64,000 nt of DNA from Flavobacterium sp. UBA2787 (lineage in GTDB: Bacteria > Bacteroidota > Bacteroidia > Flavobacteriales > Flavobacteriaceae). The stretch covers positions 558,245 through 622,244 of the forward strand of contig DEHZ01000010.1 of the NCBI GenBank assembly GCA_002352205.1, given 5' to 3'. This document shows, in pieces, positions 26,696 through 35,071 of this stretch. Within the stretch, counting starts at the first letter, position 1. Each line of letters opens with the position of its first letter. The position numbers and the translations under genes are program-made. Under the pieces are notes generated by a model. The model ran no database searches. It worked only from the letters and a program-made list of their open reading frames with translations, and was not told the origin of the DNA.

Positions 26696-29266
26696 ATGTC
26701 TGAAGGAGAAAAGTTGATTCCTATTAACATCGAGGACGAAATGAAATCAGCGTACATCGATTATTCGATGTCAGTAATTGTGTCACGTGCATTGCCGGAT
26801 GTTAGAGATGGTTTAAAGCCTGTACACCGTAGAGTACTTTACGGAATGTATGATTTAGGAGTTTTTTCGAATAGAGCTCACAAGAAATCCGCTAGAATTG
26901 TCGGAGAAGTTTTAGGTAAATATCACCCACACGGAGATACATCTGTTTATGATGCAATGGTTCGTATGGCTCAAGAATGGAGCTTACGTTATCTTTTAGT
27001 TGATGGTCAAGGTAACTTTGGATCGGTGGATGGAGATAGTCCGGCGGCGATGCGTTATACGGAAGCCAGAATGCAAAAGATTTCGGAAGAAATTATGGCC
27101 GACATCGAAAAAGAAACCGTAGATTTTCAATTGAATTTTGATGATACTTTATATGAGCCAAAAGTAATGCCAACTAAAGTTCCTAATCTTTTGATTAATG
27201 GAGCTTCGGGTATTGCAGTTGGTATGGCAACAAATATGCCGCCTCACAATCTTACTGAAGTTGTTAATGGAACATTGGCTTACATTGACAATAATGAAAT
27301 CGAGATTGATGAATTGATGGAACACATCAAAGCTCCCGATTTCCCAACTGGCGGAATCATTTATGGTTATGAAGGTGTTCGTGAAGCCTTCAAAACAGGT
27401 CGTGGTCGTATTGTGATGCGTGCCAAAATTGCTTTTGAAGAAAGTAATGGAAAAGATGCTATCATTGTAACCGAAATTCCATATCAGGTCAACAAGGCTG
27501 ATATGATTAAGAAAACGGCCGATTTAGTTAATGATAAAAAAATTGAAGGTATTTCAAATATCCGTGATGAATCGGATAGAAACGGAATGCGAATTGTATA
27601 CGAATTAAAACGTGATGCAGTTCCGAATGTGGTTTTGAATACCTTATATAAATTCACACAATTACAATCATCGTTTAGCGTAAATAACATTGCGTTAGTA
27701 AATGGTCGTCCGCAAATGTTGAATCTAAAAGAATTGATTCATTATTTTGTTGAACACCGTCACGATGTAGTGGTTCGTAGAGCTAAATTCGATTTGCGTA
27801 AAGCAGAAGAAAGAGCTCACATTTTAGAAGGTTTAATCATTGCTTCAGATAATATTGATGAAGTAATTGCTTTGATTAGAGGTTCGAAAGATGGTGATGA
27901 AGCTCGTACAAAATTAATCGAACGATTCTCATTATCCGAAATTCAAGCTCGTGCGATTGTTGAAATGCGTTTGCGTCAACTTACCGGCCTTGAGCAAGAT
28001 AAATTGCGTGCCGAGTACGAAGAAATTATGAAATTGATTACGCATTTAAGAGAATTATTGGCTAATAAAGATTTGAGAATGCAAGTGATCAAAGATGAAT
28101 TGGTTGAAATTCGCGATAAATATGGTGATGAAAGACGTTCTGTAATTGAATATGCCGGTGGTGATGTAAGTATTGAAGATTTAATTGCCGATGAAAATGT
28201 GGTAATTACTATTTCACATGCCGGATATATTAAACGTACAAACTTATCGGAATACAAAACACAAAATAGAGGAGGAGTTGGACAAAAAAGTGCAGGAACA
28301 AGAGATCAAGATTTCTTAGAACATTTATTTGTGGCAACAAATCACCAATACATGTTATTCTTTACTCAAAAAGGAAAATGTTTCTGGATGAGGGTTTATG
28401 AAATTCCGGAAGGAAGCAAAACTTCGAAAGGAAGAGCGATTCAAAACTTGATCAACATCGAAAATGATGATAAAGTAAAAGCGTTCATTTGTACTCAAGA
28501 TTTGAAAAATGAAGAGTACATTAATAGTCATTACGTGATTATGGCAACTAAACAAGGTCAGGTTAAAAAGACGTTGTTAGAGCAATATTCACGTCCGAGA
28601 GTGAACGGAATTGCCGCTATTACTATTAAGGAAGACGATGAATTGCTAGAAGCAAAATTAACCAACGGAAAAAGTCAAATTTTAGTGGCTGTAAAATCCG
28701 GTAAATTGGTTCGTTTCGAAGAAAGTAAAACACGTCCAATGGGAAGAGGAGCTTCGGGTGTTCGCGGAATTACCTTAGCGGATGAGAAAGATGAAGTGAT
28801 TGGCATGGTTTCTGTAAATGATATGAGCAGTGAGATTTTGGTAGTATCCGAAAATGGTTATGGAAAACGTTCTTCATTAGAAGATTATCGAATCACAAAC
28901 CGTGGAGGAAAAGGAGTAAAAACCCTTAATATTACTGATAAAACAGGAAGATTAGTTTCGATTAATAGTGTGACTGATGCGGATGATTTGATGATTATCA
29001 ACAAGTCAGGATTAACCATCAGAATGGAAGTTTCTGATTTAAGAGTAATGGGTAGAGCTACACAAGGTGTCCGATTAATTAACATTAAAGGAAATGATTC
29101 AATCGCTGCAGTAACGAAAGTTATGAAAGAAGAAGCTGCAGAAGAAGTAGAGTTTGAAGATGTAAGTGCAGCCGTTCTAGAAGGTGATTCAGCTACAACA
29201 GAGACTACTGATTTTGATGATGATACTGATGAAAAAACAGAAGAAAACGAAGAAACCCAAGAATAA
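26696..29266 (+). CDS. gyrA: DNA gyrase subunit A
   Basis: 856 residues, full length. It cuts and rejoins DNA in the gyrase A2B2 complex. The winged-helix domain carries the active-site Tyr121 in [10 protein letters not shown]. The quinolone-resistance region reads [12 protein letters not shown], with Thr82 and Asp86 at the positions of E. coli Ser83 and Asp87, which looks wild type for flavobacteria. The C-terminal six-bladed wrapping domain holds the GyrA-box region [16 protein letters not shown]. The last 40 residues are an acidic tail. It is followed after 24 bp by a TPR protein, likely in one transcript. Confidence 0.95.
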   Translation: MSEGEKLIPINIEDEMKSAYIDYSMSVIVSRALPDVRDGLKPVHRRVLYGMYDLGVFSNRAHKKSARIVGEVLGKYHPHGDTSVYDAMVRMAQEWSLRYLLVDGQGNFGSVDGDSPAAMRYTEARMQKISEEIMADIEKETVDFQLNFDDTLYEPKVMPTKVPNLLINGASGIAVGMATNMPPHNLTEVVNGTLAYIDNNEIEIDELMEHIKAPDFPTGGIIYGYEGVREAFKTGRGRIVMRAKIAFEESNGKDAIIVTEIPYQVNKADMIKKTADLVNDKKIEGISNIRDESDRNGMRIVYELKRDAVPNVVLNTLYKFTQLQSSFSVNNIALVNGRPQMLNLKELIHYFVEHRHDVVVRRAKFDLRKAEERAHILEGLIIASDNIDEVIALIRGSKDGDEARTKLIERFSLSEIQARAIVEMRLRQLTGLEQDKLRAEYEEIMKLITHLRELLANKDLRMQVIKDELVEIRDKYGDERRSVIEYAGGDVSIEDLIADENVVITISHAGYIKRTNLSEYKTQNRGGVGQKSAGTRDQDFLEHLFVATNHQYMLFFTQKGKCFWMRVYEIPEGSKTSKGRAIQNLINIENDDKVKAFICTQDLKNEEYINSHYVIMATKQGQVKKTLLEQYSRPRVNGIAAITIKEDDELLEAKLTNGKSQILVAVKSGKLVRFEESKTRPMGRGASGVRGITLADEKDEVIGMVSVNDMSSEILVVSENGYGKRSSLEDYRITNRGGKGVKTLNITDKTGRLVSINSVTDADDLMIINKSGLTIRMEVSDLRVMGRATQGVRLINIKGNDSIAAVTKVMKEEAAEEVEFEDVSAAVLEGDSATTETTDFDDDTDEKTEENEETQE

Positions 29267-29290
29267 TTATTAACTAAAATTTGATTTACA

Positions 29291-30562
29291 ATGAAAAGTA
29301 GATACATCATCTCCGCTTTTGCTTTGATGTTAAGTTTGGGCAGTTATGCACAAAAAGATCAATTGAAAGCGTTAGAGAAAGCGATTAAAAATTTTGAACC
29401 AACTGCAGTTAAAAATGCTTTGTCAGCTGCAGAAGGTGTTATTGCTAATGCAACTGACCAAGAAAAAGCTCAATTTTATTTTTTGAAAGGAAATGCATTG
29501 TTAGAATTAGCTAACAAAAACATTCAAACCGGAAATAATTTAAAGAATGCAGCAAAATCTTATCAGGATTTGTTGTCAACTGAAAAGAAAATCGGGAAGA
29601 AAAAATATTCAGAACAAGCAGAAAATTCATTGACAGAAGTTAAAAACAAATTAATAAATTCTGCCATTAAAGACAGCGATGAAAAAAGATTTAAAGAAAG
29701 TGCAGAAAAATTATATGACGCTTATCTTTTAAATCCTAAAGACACAATTAATCTTTATTATGCTGCTAGCAGTGCAGTTAACGGAAAAGAATTCGATTTA
29801 GCTTTTTCTTATTATGAAAAGTTGAAAGCATTGAATTACTCTGGAAAAGGTGTTGGCTATTATGCAAAAAGTGTCATAAATGGTCAAGAAGAGGCTTTTC
29901 CAACTAAGCAAGATCGTGATAATTCTGTAAAATTAAAAGTACATACAGACCCAAGAGATGAAAGTATCCCTTCAAAAAGAGGTGAGATTTTTAGAAATTA
30001 TGCCCTTATTTTAGTTGAAAAAGGAGAAAAGGAAAAAGCTTTGCAGGCCATATTAGAAGCGAAAAAAGACAATCCGGAAGACACTTCTTTAGCATTGACT
30101 GAAGCTAATTTATATTTAGATTCAAAAGATTACACGTCATATAAAAGAGTGATTGAAGAAGTTTTACAAAAATCTCCAAATGATGCCGATTTGTATTTTA
30201 ATCTAGGTGTAATTTCAGGAACAGCTAATAATCCTGCTGATGCTGAAAAATATTACTTAAAAGCCATTGAGATCAATCCAAAATATTCAAACGCTTATTT
30301 AAATTTAGCGATTGTAAAACTTGATAGCGATACAAAACTTGTAGAAGAAATGAATGGTTTAGGAAATTCTGCCAAAGACAACAAACGCTATGAAGAACTA
30401 AAACGTCAACGTGAAAAAGTTTTTAGTGATGCTTTACCTTATTTAGAAAAAGTTGTTGAATTATCTCCTGATAATTTAGATGCAAAACAAACGCTTTTAA
30501 ATGTTTATACATCGTTAGATATGACAGATAAGTATAAAGCTTTAAAGGCTACAATGAACTAA
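29291..30562 (+). CDS. Secreted tetratricopeptide-repeat protein
   Basis: 423 residues. Residues 1-20 form a signal peptide (MKSRYIISAFALMLSLGSYA). The rest is alpha-helical with several TPR-like units; the clearest is ADLYFNLGVISGTANNPADA followed by EKYYLKAIEINPK near 300-345, plus a unit near 375-410 (YLEKVVELSPDNLDA). TPR proteins are scaffolds for protein contacts and this one should sit in the periplasm. It lies 24 bp after gyrA, a pairing I would expect to be conserved in Flavobacteriaceae, and is closed by a strong terminator. The partner is unknown. Confidence 0.85.
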   Translation: MKSRYIISAFALMLSLGSYAQKDQLKALEKAIKNFEPTAVKNALSAAEGVIANATDQEKAQFYFLKGNALLELANKNIQTGNNLKNAAKSYQDLLSTEKKIGKKKYSEQAENSLTEVKNKLINSAIKDSDEKRFKESAEKLYDAYLLNPKDTINLYYAASSAVNGKEFDLAFSYYEKLKALNYSGKGVGYYAKSVINGQEEAFPTKQDRDNSVKLKVHTDPRDESIPSKRGEIFRNYALILVEKGEKEKALQAILEAKKDNPEDTSLALTEANLYLDSKDYTSYKRVIEEVLQKSPNDADLYFNLGVISGTANNPADAEKYYLKAIEINPKYSNAYLNLAIVKLDSDTKLVEEMNGLGNSAKDNKRYEELKRQREKVFSDALPYLEKVVELSPDNLDAKQTLLNVYTSLDMTDKYKALKATMN

Positions 30563-30585
30563 AATAACATTTTGTAAAACAAAAA

Positions 30586-30614
30586 ATCCCGATGTAACAA
30601 TCGGGATTTTTTTA
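30586..30614. terminator. Bidirectional terminator between the TPR gene and the NlpC/P60 gene
   Basis: ATCCCGA (30586-30592), loop TGTAACAA, TCGGGAT (30601-30607), with A-rich sequence before and seven T after. It works for both convergent genes. Confidence 0.88.
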
Positions 30615-31373
30615 TATGATTTTTTTAATAACCCTAAGTTTATGTGTATGTCGATTCGTTTCCGCATTATAAATCCCTAAGTGATCTAAACGATCAATTC
30701 TGACTTTTCCACTAGCGTGTATGATATAATTGTCATTCATGATAATACCAACATGAATAATTTTACCATCTTCATTATCAAAAAAAGCTAAGTCGCCTGG
30801 TTCACTTTCCTCTATAAAACTTAACGCTTCTCCTTGTGTAGATTGTTGTGATGCATCGCGAAGTAGTCTATATCCATTTAATTTATAAACCATTTGTGTA
30901 AAACCAGAACAATCAATACCAAAAGGTGTTTTTCCACCCCACAGATAAGGGGCATTCAAATACATATAAGCAGTTTTGATCAACTCGTTTTTAGGCTTTA
31001 TTCCTGTGACTTTTAATCCTTCGAACTCAAAACTATTCGTATTTATTCCTTCGAAGTTTAAAAATGATAAAGAAGCACCTATTGGAATTGGAATAAGTGA
31101 ATCATCCTTAGTAGTTACATACTCTACTAAATCATGATTTAAAATCAAAGCACTATTTGAAATTTCGATAAAATCACTTTCTGAAATAATCTGACATTGT
31201 TTAGAATCTATCCAACCTTCATAATTATCATACTGCAAACGTATTTTAAACCACTGTTTAAGTTGTTCGATTACTTCGAAATGTTCTCCAAATAATACCT
31301 GCGAAACTTGCTCGCTTCGGTCATTTGGTTCAATTCTGAGTGGAATAATGGCTAAATTGCAGATTCCGTACAT
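30612..31373 (-). CDS. NlpC/P60-family (C40) peptidase
   Basis: 253 residues, no obvious signal peptide in this frame. The N-terminal 60 residues form a bacterial SH3-like segment (VSQVLFGEHFEVIEQLKQWF, GWIDSKQC) that would hold peptidoglycan stems. The C-terminal half is the cysteine peptidase: FGIDCSGFTQ gives Cys155, IHVGI gives His207 and HASG gives His219. Such enzymes cleave gamma-D-Glu-diaminopimelate bonds. The lack of a signal peptide suggests recycling of murein peptides in the cytoplasm. It starts 19 bp after the thiolase stop, so the two may be co-transcribed. Confidence 0.88.
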   Translation of the reverse strand: MYGICNLAIIPLRIEPNDRSEQVSQVLFGEHFEVIEQLKQWFKIRLQYDNYEGWIDSKQCQIISESDFIEISNSALILNHDLVEYVTTKDDSLIPIPIGASLSFLNFEGINTNSFEFEGLKVTGIKPKNELIKTAYMYLNAPYLWGGKTPFGIDCSGFTQMVYKLNGYRLLRDASQQSTQGEALSFIEESEPGDLAFFDNEDGKIIHVGIIMNDNYIIHASGKVRIDRLDHLGIYNAETNRHTHKLRVIKKII

Positions 31374-31392
31374 GAAATTTACTGTTTCTTGA

Positions 31393-32571
31393 TTATGCTC
31401 TTTCGATTACAATTGCCGATGCACCACCGCCACCGTTGCAAATTGCAGCAGCTCCAAGTTTAGCATTGTTTTGTTGTAATACATTTAGCAAAGTAACAAT
31501 AATTCTTGCACCCGAGCAACCCAGTGGATGACCTAATGAAACTGCACCTCCATTTACGTTCATTTTGGCACTATCAAGCCCTAATATTTTTGCGTTGGCC
31601 AAACCAACCACAGAGAACGCTTCATTAAATTCAAAATAATCAACGTCACTTATGGAAATGCCGGCTTTGTCTAATGCTTTTGGTAAAGCTTTTGCTGGAG
31701 CAGTTGTAAACCATTTTGGTTCATGAGCAGCGTCTGCATAACTTTTAATGAATGCTAATGGCTTTAATCCTAAAGAATGTGCTTTTTCTTCACTCATTAA
31801 TATTAAAGCTGCAGCACCGTCGTTTATTGTTGAAGCATTAGCAGCCGTAACTGTCCCCTCTTTTGTGAAAGCAGGATTTAGACTAGGTATTTTATCTAAT
31901 TTTACATTTGTAAATTCTTCGTCTTTTGAAACAATTATCGGTTCACCTCTTCGTTGTGGAACTGCGACTGGAACAATTTCCGAATCAAATTTTCCTTCAG
32001 ACCATGTTTTTGCAGAACGCTCATACGATTGAATAGCGAATGCATCTTGCTCTTCTCTTGAAATTTTATATTCAGATGCACATAAATCGGCACTCACACC
32101 CATGGCATTATTGTCATACGCATCAGTTAAACCATCTTTTTGCATGCCGTCTACCATTGTTGTTGGTCCGAATTTATATCCATTACGCAAATGAACGTAG
32201 TGTGGAATCAAACTCATGTTTTCCATACCACCTGCAACAACAACATCGGCATCACCGGATTGAATGGCTTGTGCACCCTGCATAACGGCTTTCATTCCAG
32301 AAGCACAAACTTTATTAACAGTTGTACAAGGAACAGTGTTAGGTAATCCGGCTAAAATGGCAGCTTGTCTTGCGGGAGCCTGACCAACTCCGGCTTGCAC
32401 AACATTACCCATTAGTACTTCATCAACATGTTTTGGATCTAAATTTATTTTTGCTAATGCTCCTTGAATGGCAATTGCTCCTAATTGTGATGCAGTTACA
32501 GTGGATAAACCTCCCATAAAACTACCAATTGGTGTTCTAACTGCAGAAACTATGACTACTTTTTTATTCAT
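31393..32571 (-). CDS. Acetyl-CoA C-acyltransferase (thiolase)
   Basis: 392 residues, normal length for a tetrameric thiolase. It joins or splits acyl-CoA chains. VNKVCASGMKAV carries the nucleophile Cys89. GGAVSLGHPLGCSGAR carries the His, and CNGGGGASAIV carries the second Cys near the C-terminus. The sequence is closer to acetyl-CoA acetyltransferases that make acetoacetyl-CoA than to the long-chain FadA type. No other beta-oxidation gene is adjacent. An element TAATTTCG on the minus strand, 27 bp before the ATG, resembles the -7 consensus with one mismatch. Confidence 0.92.
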   Translation of the reverse strand: MNKKVVIVSAVRTPIGSFMGGLSTVTASQLGAIAIQGALAKINLDPKHVDEVLMGNVVQAGVGQAPARQAAILAGLPNTVPCTTVNKVCASGMKAVMQGAQAIQSGDADVVVAGGMENMSLIPHYVHLRNGYKFGPTTMVDGMQKDGLTDAYDNNAMGVSADLCASEYKISREEQDAFAIQSYERSAKTWSEGKFDSEIVPVAVPQRRGEPIIVSKDEEFTNVKLDKIPSLNPAFTKEGTVTAANASTINDGAAALILMSEEKAHSLGLKPLAFIKSYADAAHEPKWFTTAPAKALPKALDKAGISISDVDYFEFNEAFSVVGLANAKILGLDSAKMNVNGGAVSLGHPLGCSGARIIVTLLNVLQQNNAKLGAAAICNGGGGASAIVIERA

Positions 32572-32797
32572 AACTGAGTTTACGTTTGTTTATGTTGCGA
32601 AATTAACTATTTTACAGCTATTTTTAGCACAAAAATTATATTTTTTATAATTTTTGATTGAAGCGATGTGGATGTTGTTTTTACTATTATTTGGTAAAGT
32701 CATACAATAATATTTTTTTGACAATTTGTCTATGTAATTGACTTTTAAGTGATTTTAAACTAAAGCAAAAAAAATATTAAAAAAACATGATAAATAC

Positions 32798-32828
32798 TTG
32801 TAAACTAAAGAATGAAAAGCTACATTTG
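32798..32828 (+). promoter_or_regulatory. Promoter of the tRNA cluster
   Basis: TTG at 32798-32800, a 20-bp spacer, then TACATTTG at 32821-32828. Both elements match the Bacteroidota consensus exactly. The tRNA-Ser gene starts 33 bp later. Confidence 0.85.
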
Positions 32829-32861
32829 CAACCGCAAAAAAGTTAAGTTCTTTGCAGAATA

Positions 32862-32945
32862 GGAGAGGTGCCGGAGTGGTAACGGAGCAGATTGCTAATC
32901 TGTCGACGGGTAACTGTCGCCAGGGTTCGAGTCCCTGTCTCTCCG
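32862..32945 (+). tRNA. tRNA-Ser (GCT)
   Basis: A cloverleaf of 84 nt with acceptor GGAGAGG pairing TCTCTCC, anticodon loop TTGCTAA (anticodon GCT, codons AGC/AGT), a long variable arm (GACGGGTAACTGTC) typical of serine tRNAs, and TTCGAGT in the T arm. The CCA end is not encoded. Confidence 0.95.
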
Positions 32946-32953
32946 CTTTTTTT

Positions 32954-33031
32954 CGGGGTGTAGCGTAGCCCGGTTATCGCGCCTGCTTTGGGAGCAGGAG
33001 GCCGCAGGTTCGAATCCTGCCACCCCGACCA
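32954..33031 (+). tRNA. tRNA-Pro (TGG)
   Basis: Acceptor CGGGGTG pairs CACCCCG. Anticodon loop TTTGGGA gives anticodon TGG for proline. T-loop TTCGAAT is present. The genomic sequence continues with ACCA, so this is the only one of the three tRNAs here with an encoded CCA end. Confidence 0.95.
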
Positions 33032-33033
33032 AT

Positions 33034-33107
33034 GGCCCAGTAGCTCAGCTGGATAGAGCAACTGCCTTCTAAGCAGTAGGTCTCAGGTTCGAATCCTGAC
33101 TGGGTCA
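33034..33107 (+). tRNA. tRNA-Arg (TCT)
   Basis: Acceptor GGCCCAG pairs CTGGGTC with discriminator A. Anticodon loop CTTCTAA gives anticodon TCT (codons AGA/AGG). D arm AGCTCAGCTGGATAGAGC and T-loop TTCGAAT are standard. It begins two bases after the preceding tRNA. CCA is not encoded. Confidence 0.95.
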
Positions 33108-33112
33108 CATTG

Positions 33113-33141
33113 AACCATCTGATTTTTCAGGTGGTTTTTTT
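33113..33141 (+). terminator. Terminator of the tRNA cluster
   Basis: AACCATCTGA, loop TTTT, TCAGGTGGTT, then a T run. The stem is 10 bp with one G-T pair. It lies just after tRNA-Arg. Confidence 0.88.
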
Positions 33142-33233
33142 GTTTTTAGTACTTTTATTTTTCGCATGAAAGTTAGCAAGACTCGAAGTTTTTGACTGAA
33201 TCTACTTTTTATGATTAGTAAGTCTTTAATTAT

Positions 33234-33527
33234 TTATACTCGACTACAATAAAAACACTCAATTTTAGAGAAAATAGCTACCCACATAAAAATATTTAAG
33301 AAAAGAATAATTCCGCAACAAAATGTAATCTTTGATTTATTTTGTAAATATTTTTTTAGGTGATAACCAAGAAAAAATATTGCAAGAGTAACAGAAATAA
33401 ATAGTATTGAATCTACTTTACTATTGTGCCAATTCGCTAATTCTTGCATCCATGGAATTAGTTGGTATCCGGTATAATTCAGGAGAAATAAGAATAGTAC
33501 ATATATGGTGATATTTTGATTTTTCAT
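33234..33527 (-). CDS. Small membrane protein of the Cys-Gly-tail operon
   Basis: 97 residues from ATG 33527 (MKNQNITIYVLFLFLLNYTG). A longer frame to 33665 only adds out-of-frame translation of the Cys-Gly repeat of the gene upstream. Three hydrophobic stretches are visible: about 5-22, 42-60 and 70-90 (ITFCCGIILFLNIFMWVAIF). The C-terminus is KIECFYCSRV with a CxxC pair, so it has four cysteines in all. It lies 19 bp after the Cys-Gly-tail gene on the same strand. No known family comes to mind; the shared cysteine content with its neighbour is the only hint of a joint role. Confidence 0.6.
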   Translation of the reverse strand: MKNQNITIYVLFLFLLNYTGYQLIPWMQELANWHNSKVDSILFISVTLAIFFLGYHLKKYLQNKSKITFCCGIILFLNIFMWVAIFSKIECFYCSRV

Positions 33528-33546
33528 AAATTGTAGTAGATTTATT

Positions 33547-34296
33547 TCAGCCACATCCTCCGCAACCTCCACATCCTCCACATCCGCTGTTGCTGCTACA
33601 ACCACTATCAAAATTTGACGAGTAATTATCAAAACTCCATCCACAACCCGAACAACCAGTTTCATCTGATATAATTTCTTTCCTTTTCATTTCATTTGCT
33701 AAATCAGAATCAATCTGATCTAAAAGGTCATAATTTATATTCTCCAGCAGAAAAATATTTCCGCCGATCAATTTTATAAGTTCAATTGCTTTTTGATTTT
33801 CGATAGTGTTTATACTTGCTACTTCAGAATTGAGATTTTGAATTTCTTTTTTCACTTTTTGCTTTAATTCTTTTCCATATTTAGTTAGACTATATCTATT
33901 AAATATTGTTTGAAAAATATTTTGAGAGAAACATTTTTTTAAGGTTGGCGTTTTGATTAGTTCATTTTTGAAATAAGATAAGTTTTTTGATTTTTGATAA
34001 CTAACTTTTACTAAATTTCTGAAAAGCATTTCAATTGAATTATCATTTTCGTATGTTGATAAAAAGAATTTTTCGTGATTTTTGGATTTATAGTTTTTAA
34101 AATTTTGTCCAATTCCTACATATTTATAAATTCTAATTTTATGCCGAAAGTGGGGTTGTCTTTGAACTTCAAAAGTTTTTAGAACCTGTTTTAAAATTAA
34201 ATCTATAAAAGTTATTTTTAAAAGTTCTTTGTGAGTAACATTCTCTTTTGTTAAAATGTAAACTTCAGCCGGAGTTAGTTCTGATAAATACTTCAT
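33547..34296 (-). CDS. Protein with Cys-Gly repeat tail, TIGR04222-like
   Basis: 249 residues. The opening MKYLSELTPAEVYILTKENV and the two helical blocks resemble the TIGR04222 family as I remember it, whose members often end in Gly/Cys-rich tails. Residues 1-210 are helical, Lys-rich and carry no convincing membrane segment, unlike many family members. The last 36 residues are extreme: seven cysteines, each preceded by Gly, ending in a repeated CGG unit (SGCGGCGGCGGCG). Such a tail could bind metal, be lipidated or form thioether or disulfide bonds; none of this is known. The ATG directly follows the TAA of the upstream gene (TAAATG), implying translational coupling. Confidence 0.65.
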   Translation of the reverse strand: MKYLSELTPAEVYILTKENVTHKELLKITFIDLILKQVLKTFEVQRQPHFRHKIRIYKYVGIGQNFKNYKSKNHEKFFLSTYENDNSIEMLFRNLVKVSYQKSKNLSYFKNELIKTPTLKKCFSQNIFQTIFNRYSLTKYGKELKQKVKKEIQNLNSEVASINTIENQKAIELIKLIGGNIFLLENINYDLLDQIDSDLANEMKRKEIISDETGCSGCGWSFDNYSSNFDSGCSSNSGCGGCGGCGGCG

Positions 34297-34782
34297 TTAA
34301 AAAGGTTTTTTGATAACCCAATTTTTCTTCAAATTTACTCTTCTAAAATTTATTTCTGAAAATCTAATTTCGCTTGTTGGCCAAATGTCTATTGGGGTTT
34401 CTGTTTTGAAAGTTTCCAAATAAAATTCTTTGGTTTTTTCGTACCAATTTGTGTATTTGCTTGTTTCTGTTTCTCCACCTTTTGTAGGTCCGTGATGAAT
34501 TTTTCTGTTTAAAGTATTTTCACAAAAATCGTCCCAATATGACTGAGTGTAAAGCAAATGTAAATGCCAAACCTGATCAACTTGATCTGATGGTGTAAGT
34601 GGATGATTTGAAATTGTTAAAAGAAAAATGAATTTTTTGTATTCCAAAATTGTTCGAACTGAATATTCTATTGTCCATCCATTTTCTCTTGCAAGTCTGT
34701 CTGTAAAACTTAATGGAATATCGGGTTCGTCTAATTCAAAATTTTTGATTTTATTCCAACGGATAAGGTCTTCTTCATTCAT
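34297..34782 (-). CDS. Glycine-rich-domain-containing-protein-like (DUF1399-type) protein
   Basis: 161 residues. The central block HPLTPSDQVDQVWHLHLLYT, then SYWDDFCENTLNRKIHHGPT, is the hallmark of the GRDP-like family (DUF1399), known mainly from plants and scattered bacteria. The WHLHLLYT...IHHGPTKGG histidines could bind metal. No signal peptide or membrane segment is seen. It is the first gene of a three-gene minus-strand operon and its stop abuts the next start. I recall bacterial members lying beside TIGR04222 genes, which fits the neighbour here. Function is unknown. Confidence 0.7.
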   Translation of the reverse strand: MNEEDLIRWNKIKNFELDEPDIPLSFTDRLARENGWTIEYSVRTILEYKKFIFLLTISNHPLTPSDQVDQVWHLHLLYTQSYWDDFCENTLNRKIHHGPTKGGETETSKYTNWYEKTKEFYLETFKTETPIDIWPTSEIRFSEINFRRVNLKKNWVIKKPF

Positions 34783-34900
34783 ATTTTCTTTTAATATCTC
34801 TATTTTTGAAACAAATAATTTTCAACTAAAATACAATAATTCCTTATATAGCATCAAAATTTTAAATTATTCATCAATTTCTTCTCTAGTGATCACAACG

Positions 34901-35006
34901 CATGAGGGATAGCAGTGGAAAGCCCACAGCCATGATGGAGCTTGCGGAGTTATGGCGAGGACTTGCAACGGATAGCCCGACCCGCAGTTTACGGAGGGGC
35001 ATGCCC
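34901..35006 (+). repeat. Structured dispersed repeat, copy C
   Basis: Has the same order of blocks as the copies at 9195-9306 and 53290-53398: GATAGCAGTGGAAAGCCC, a variable hairpin (GCCATGATGGAGC/GGAGTTATGGC), then CTTGCAACGGATAGCCCGAC and a closing GGGGCATGCCC palindrome. It is the most diverged from the other two. It sits in the 288-bp gap between two minus-strand genes, in the plus orientation. No ORF is supported in this gap. Confidence 0.65.
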
Positions 35007-35071
35007 AAAATATAAAATCGAAAGGCCATCATTGCTGATGACCCTTCAATAACTATTGGTTTGAAAAATGC

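Noticed and set aside
28885..29310. 141-residue minus-strand ORF opposite the gyrA end
   Set aside because: Ser/Val-rich antisense of the acidic GyrA tail and wrapping domain.
32843..33061. 72-residue minus-strand ORF over the tRNA cluster
   Set aside because: It is the antisense of three clear tRNA genes. Peptides with this SGWQDSNLRPPAPKAGA-type sequence are a known artefact of tRNA-Pro antisense translation.
33528..33665. N-terminal extension of the small membrane protein
   Set aside because: The added residues (VVVAATADVEDVEVAEDVAE) are the Cys-Gly repeat of the upstream gene read in a shifted frame.
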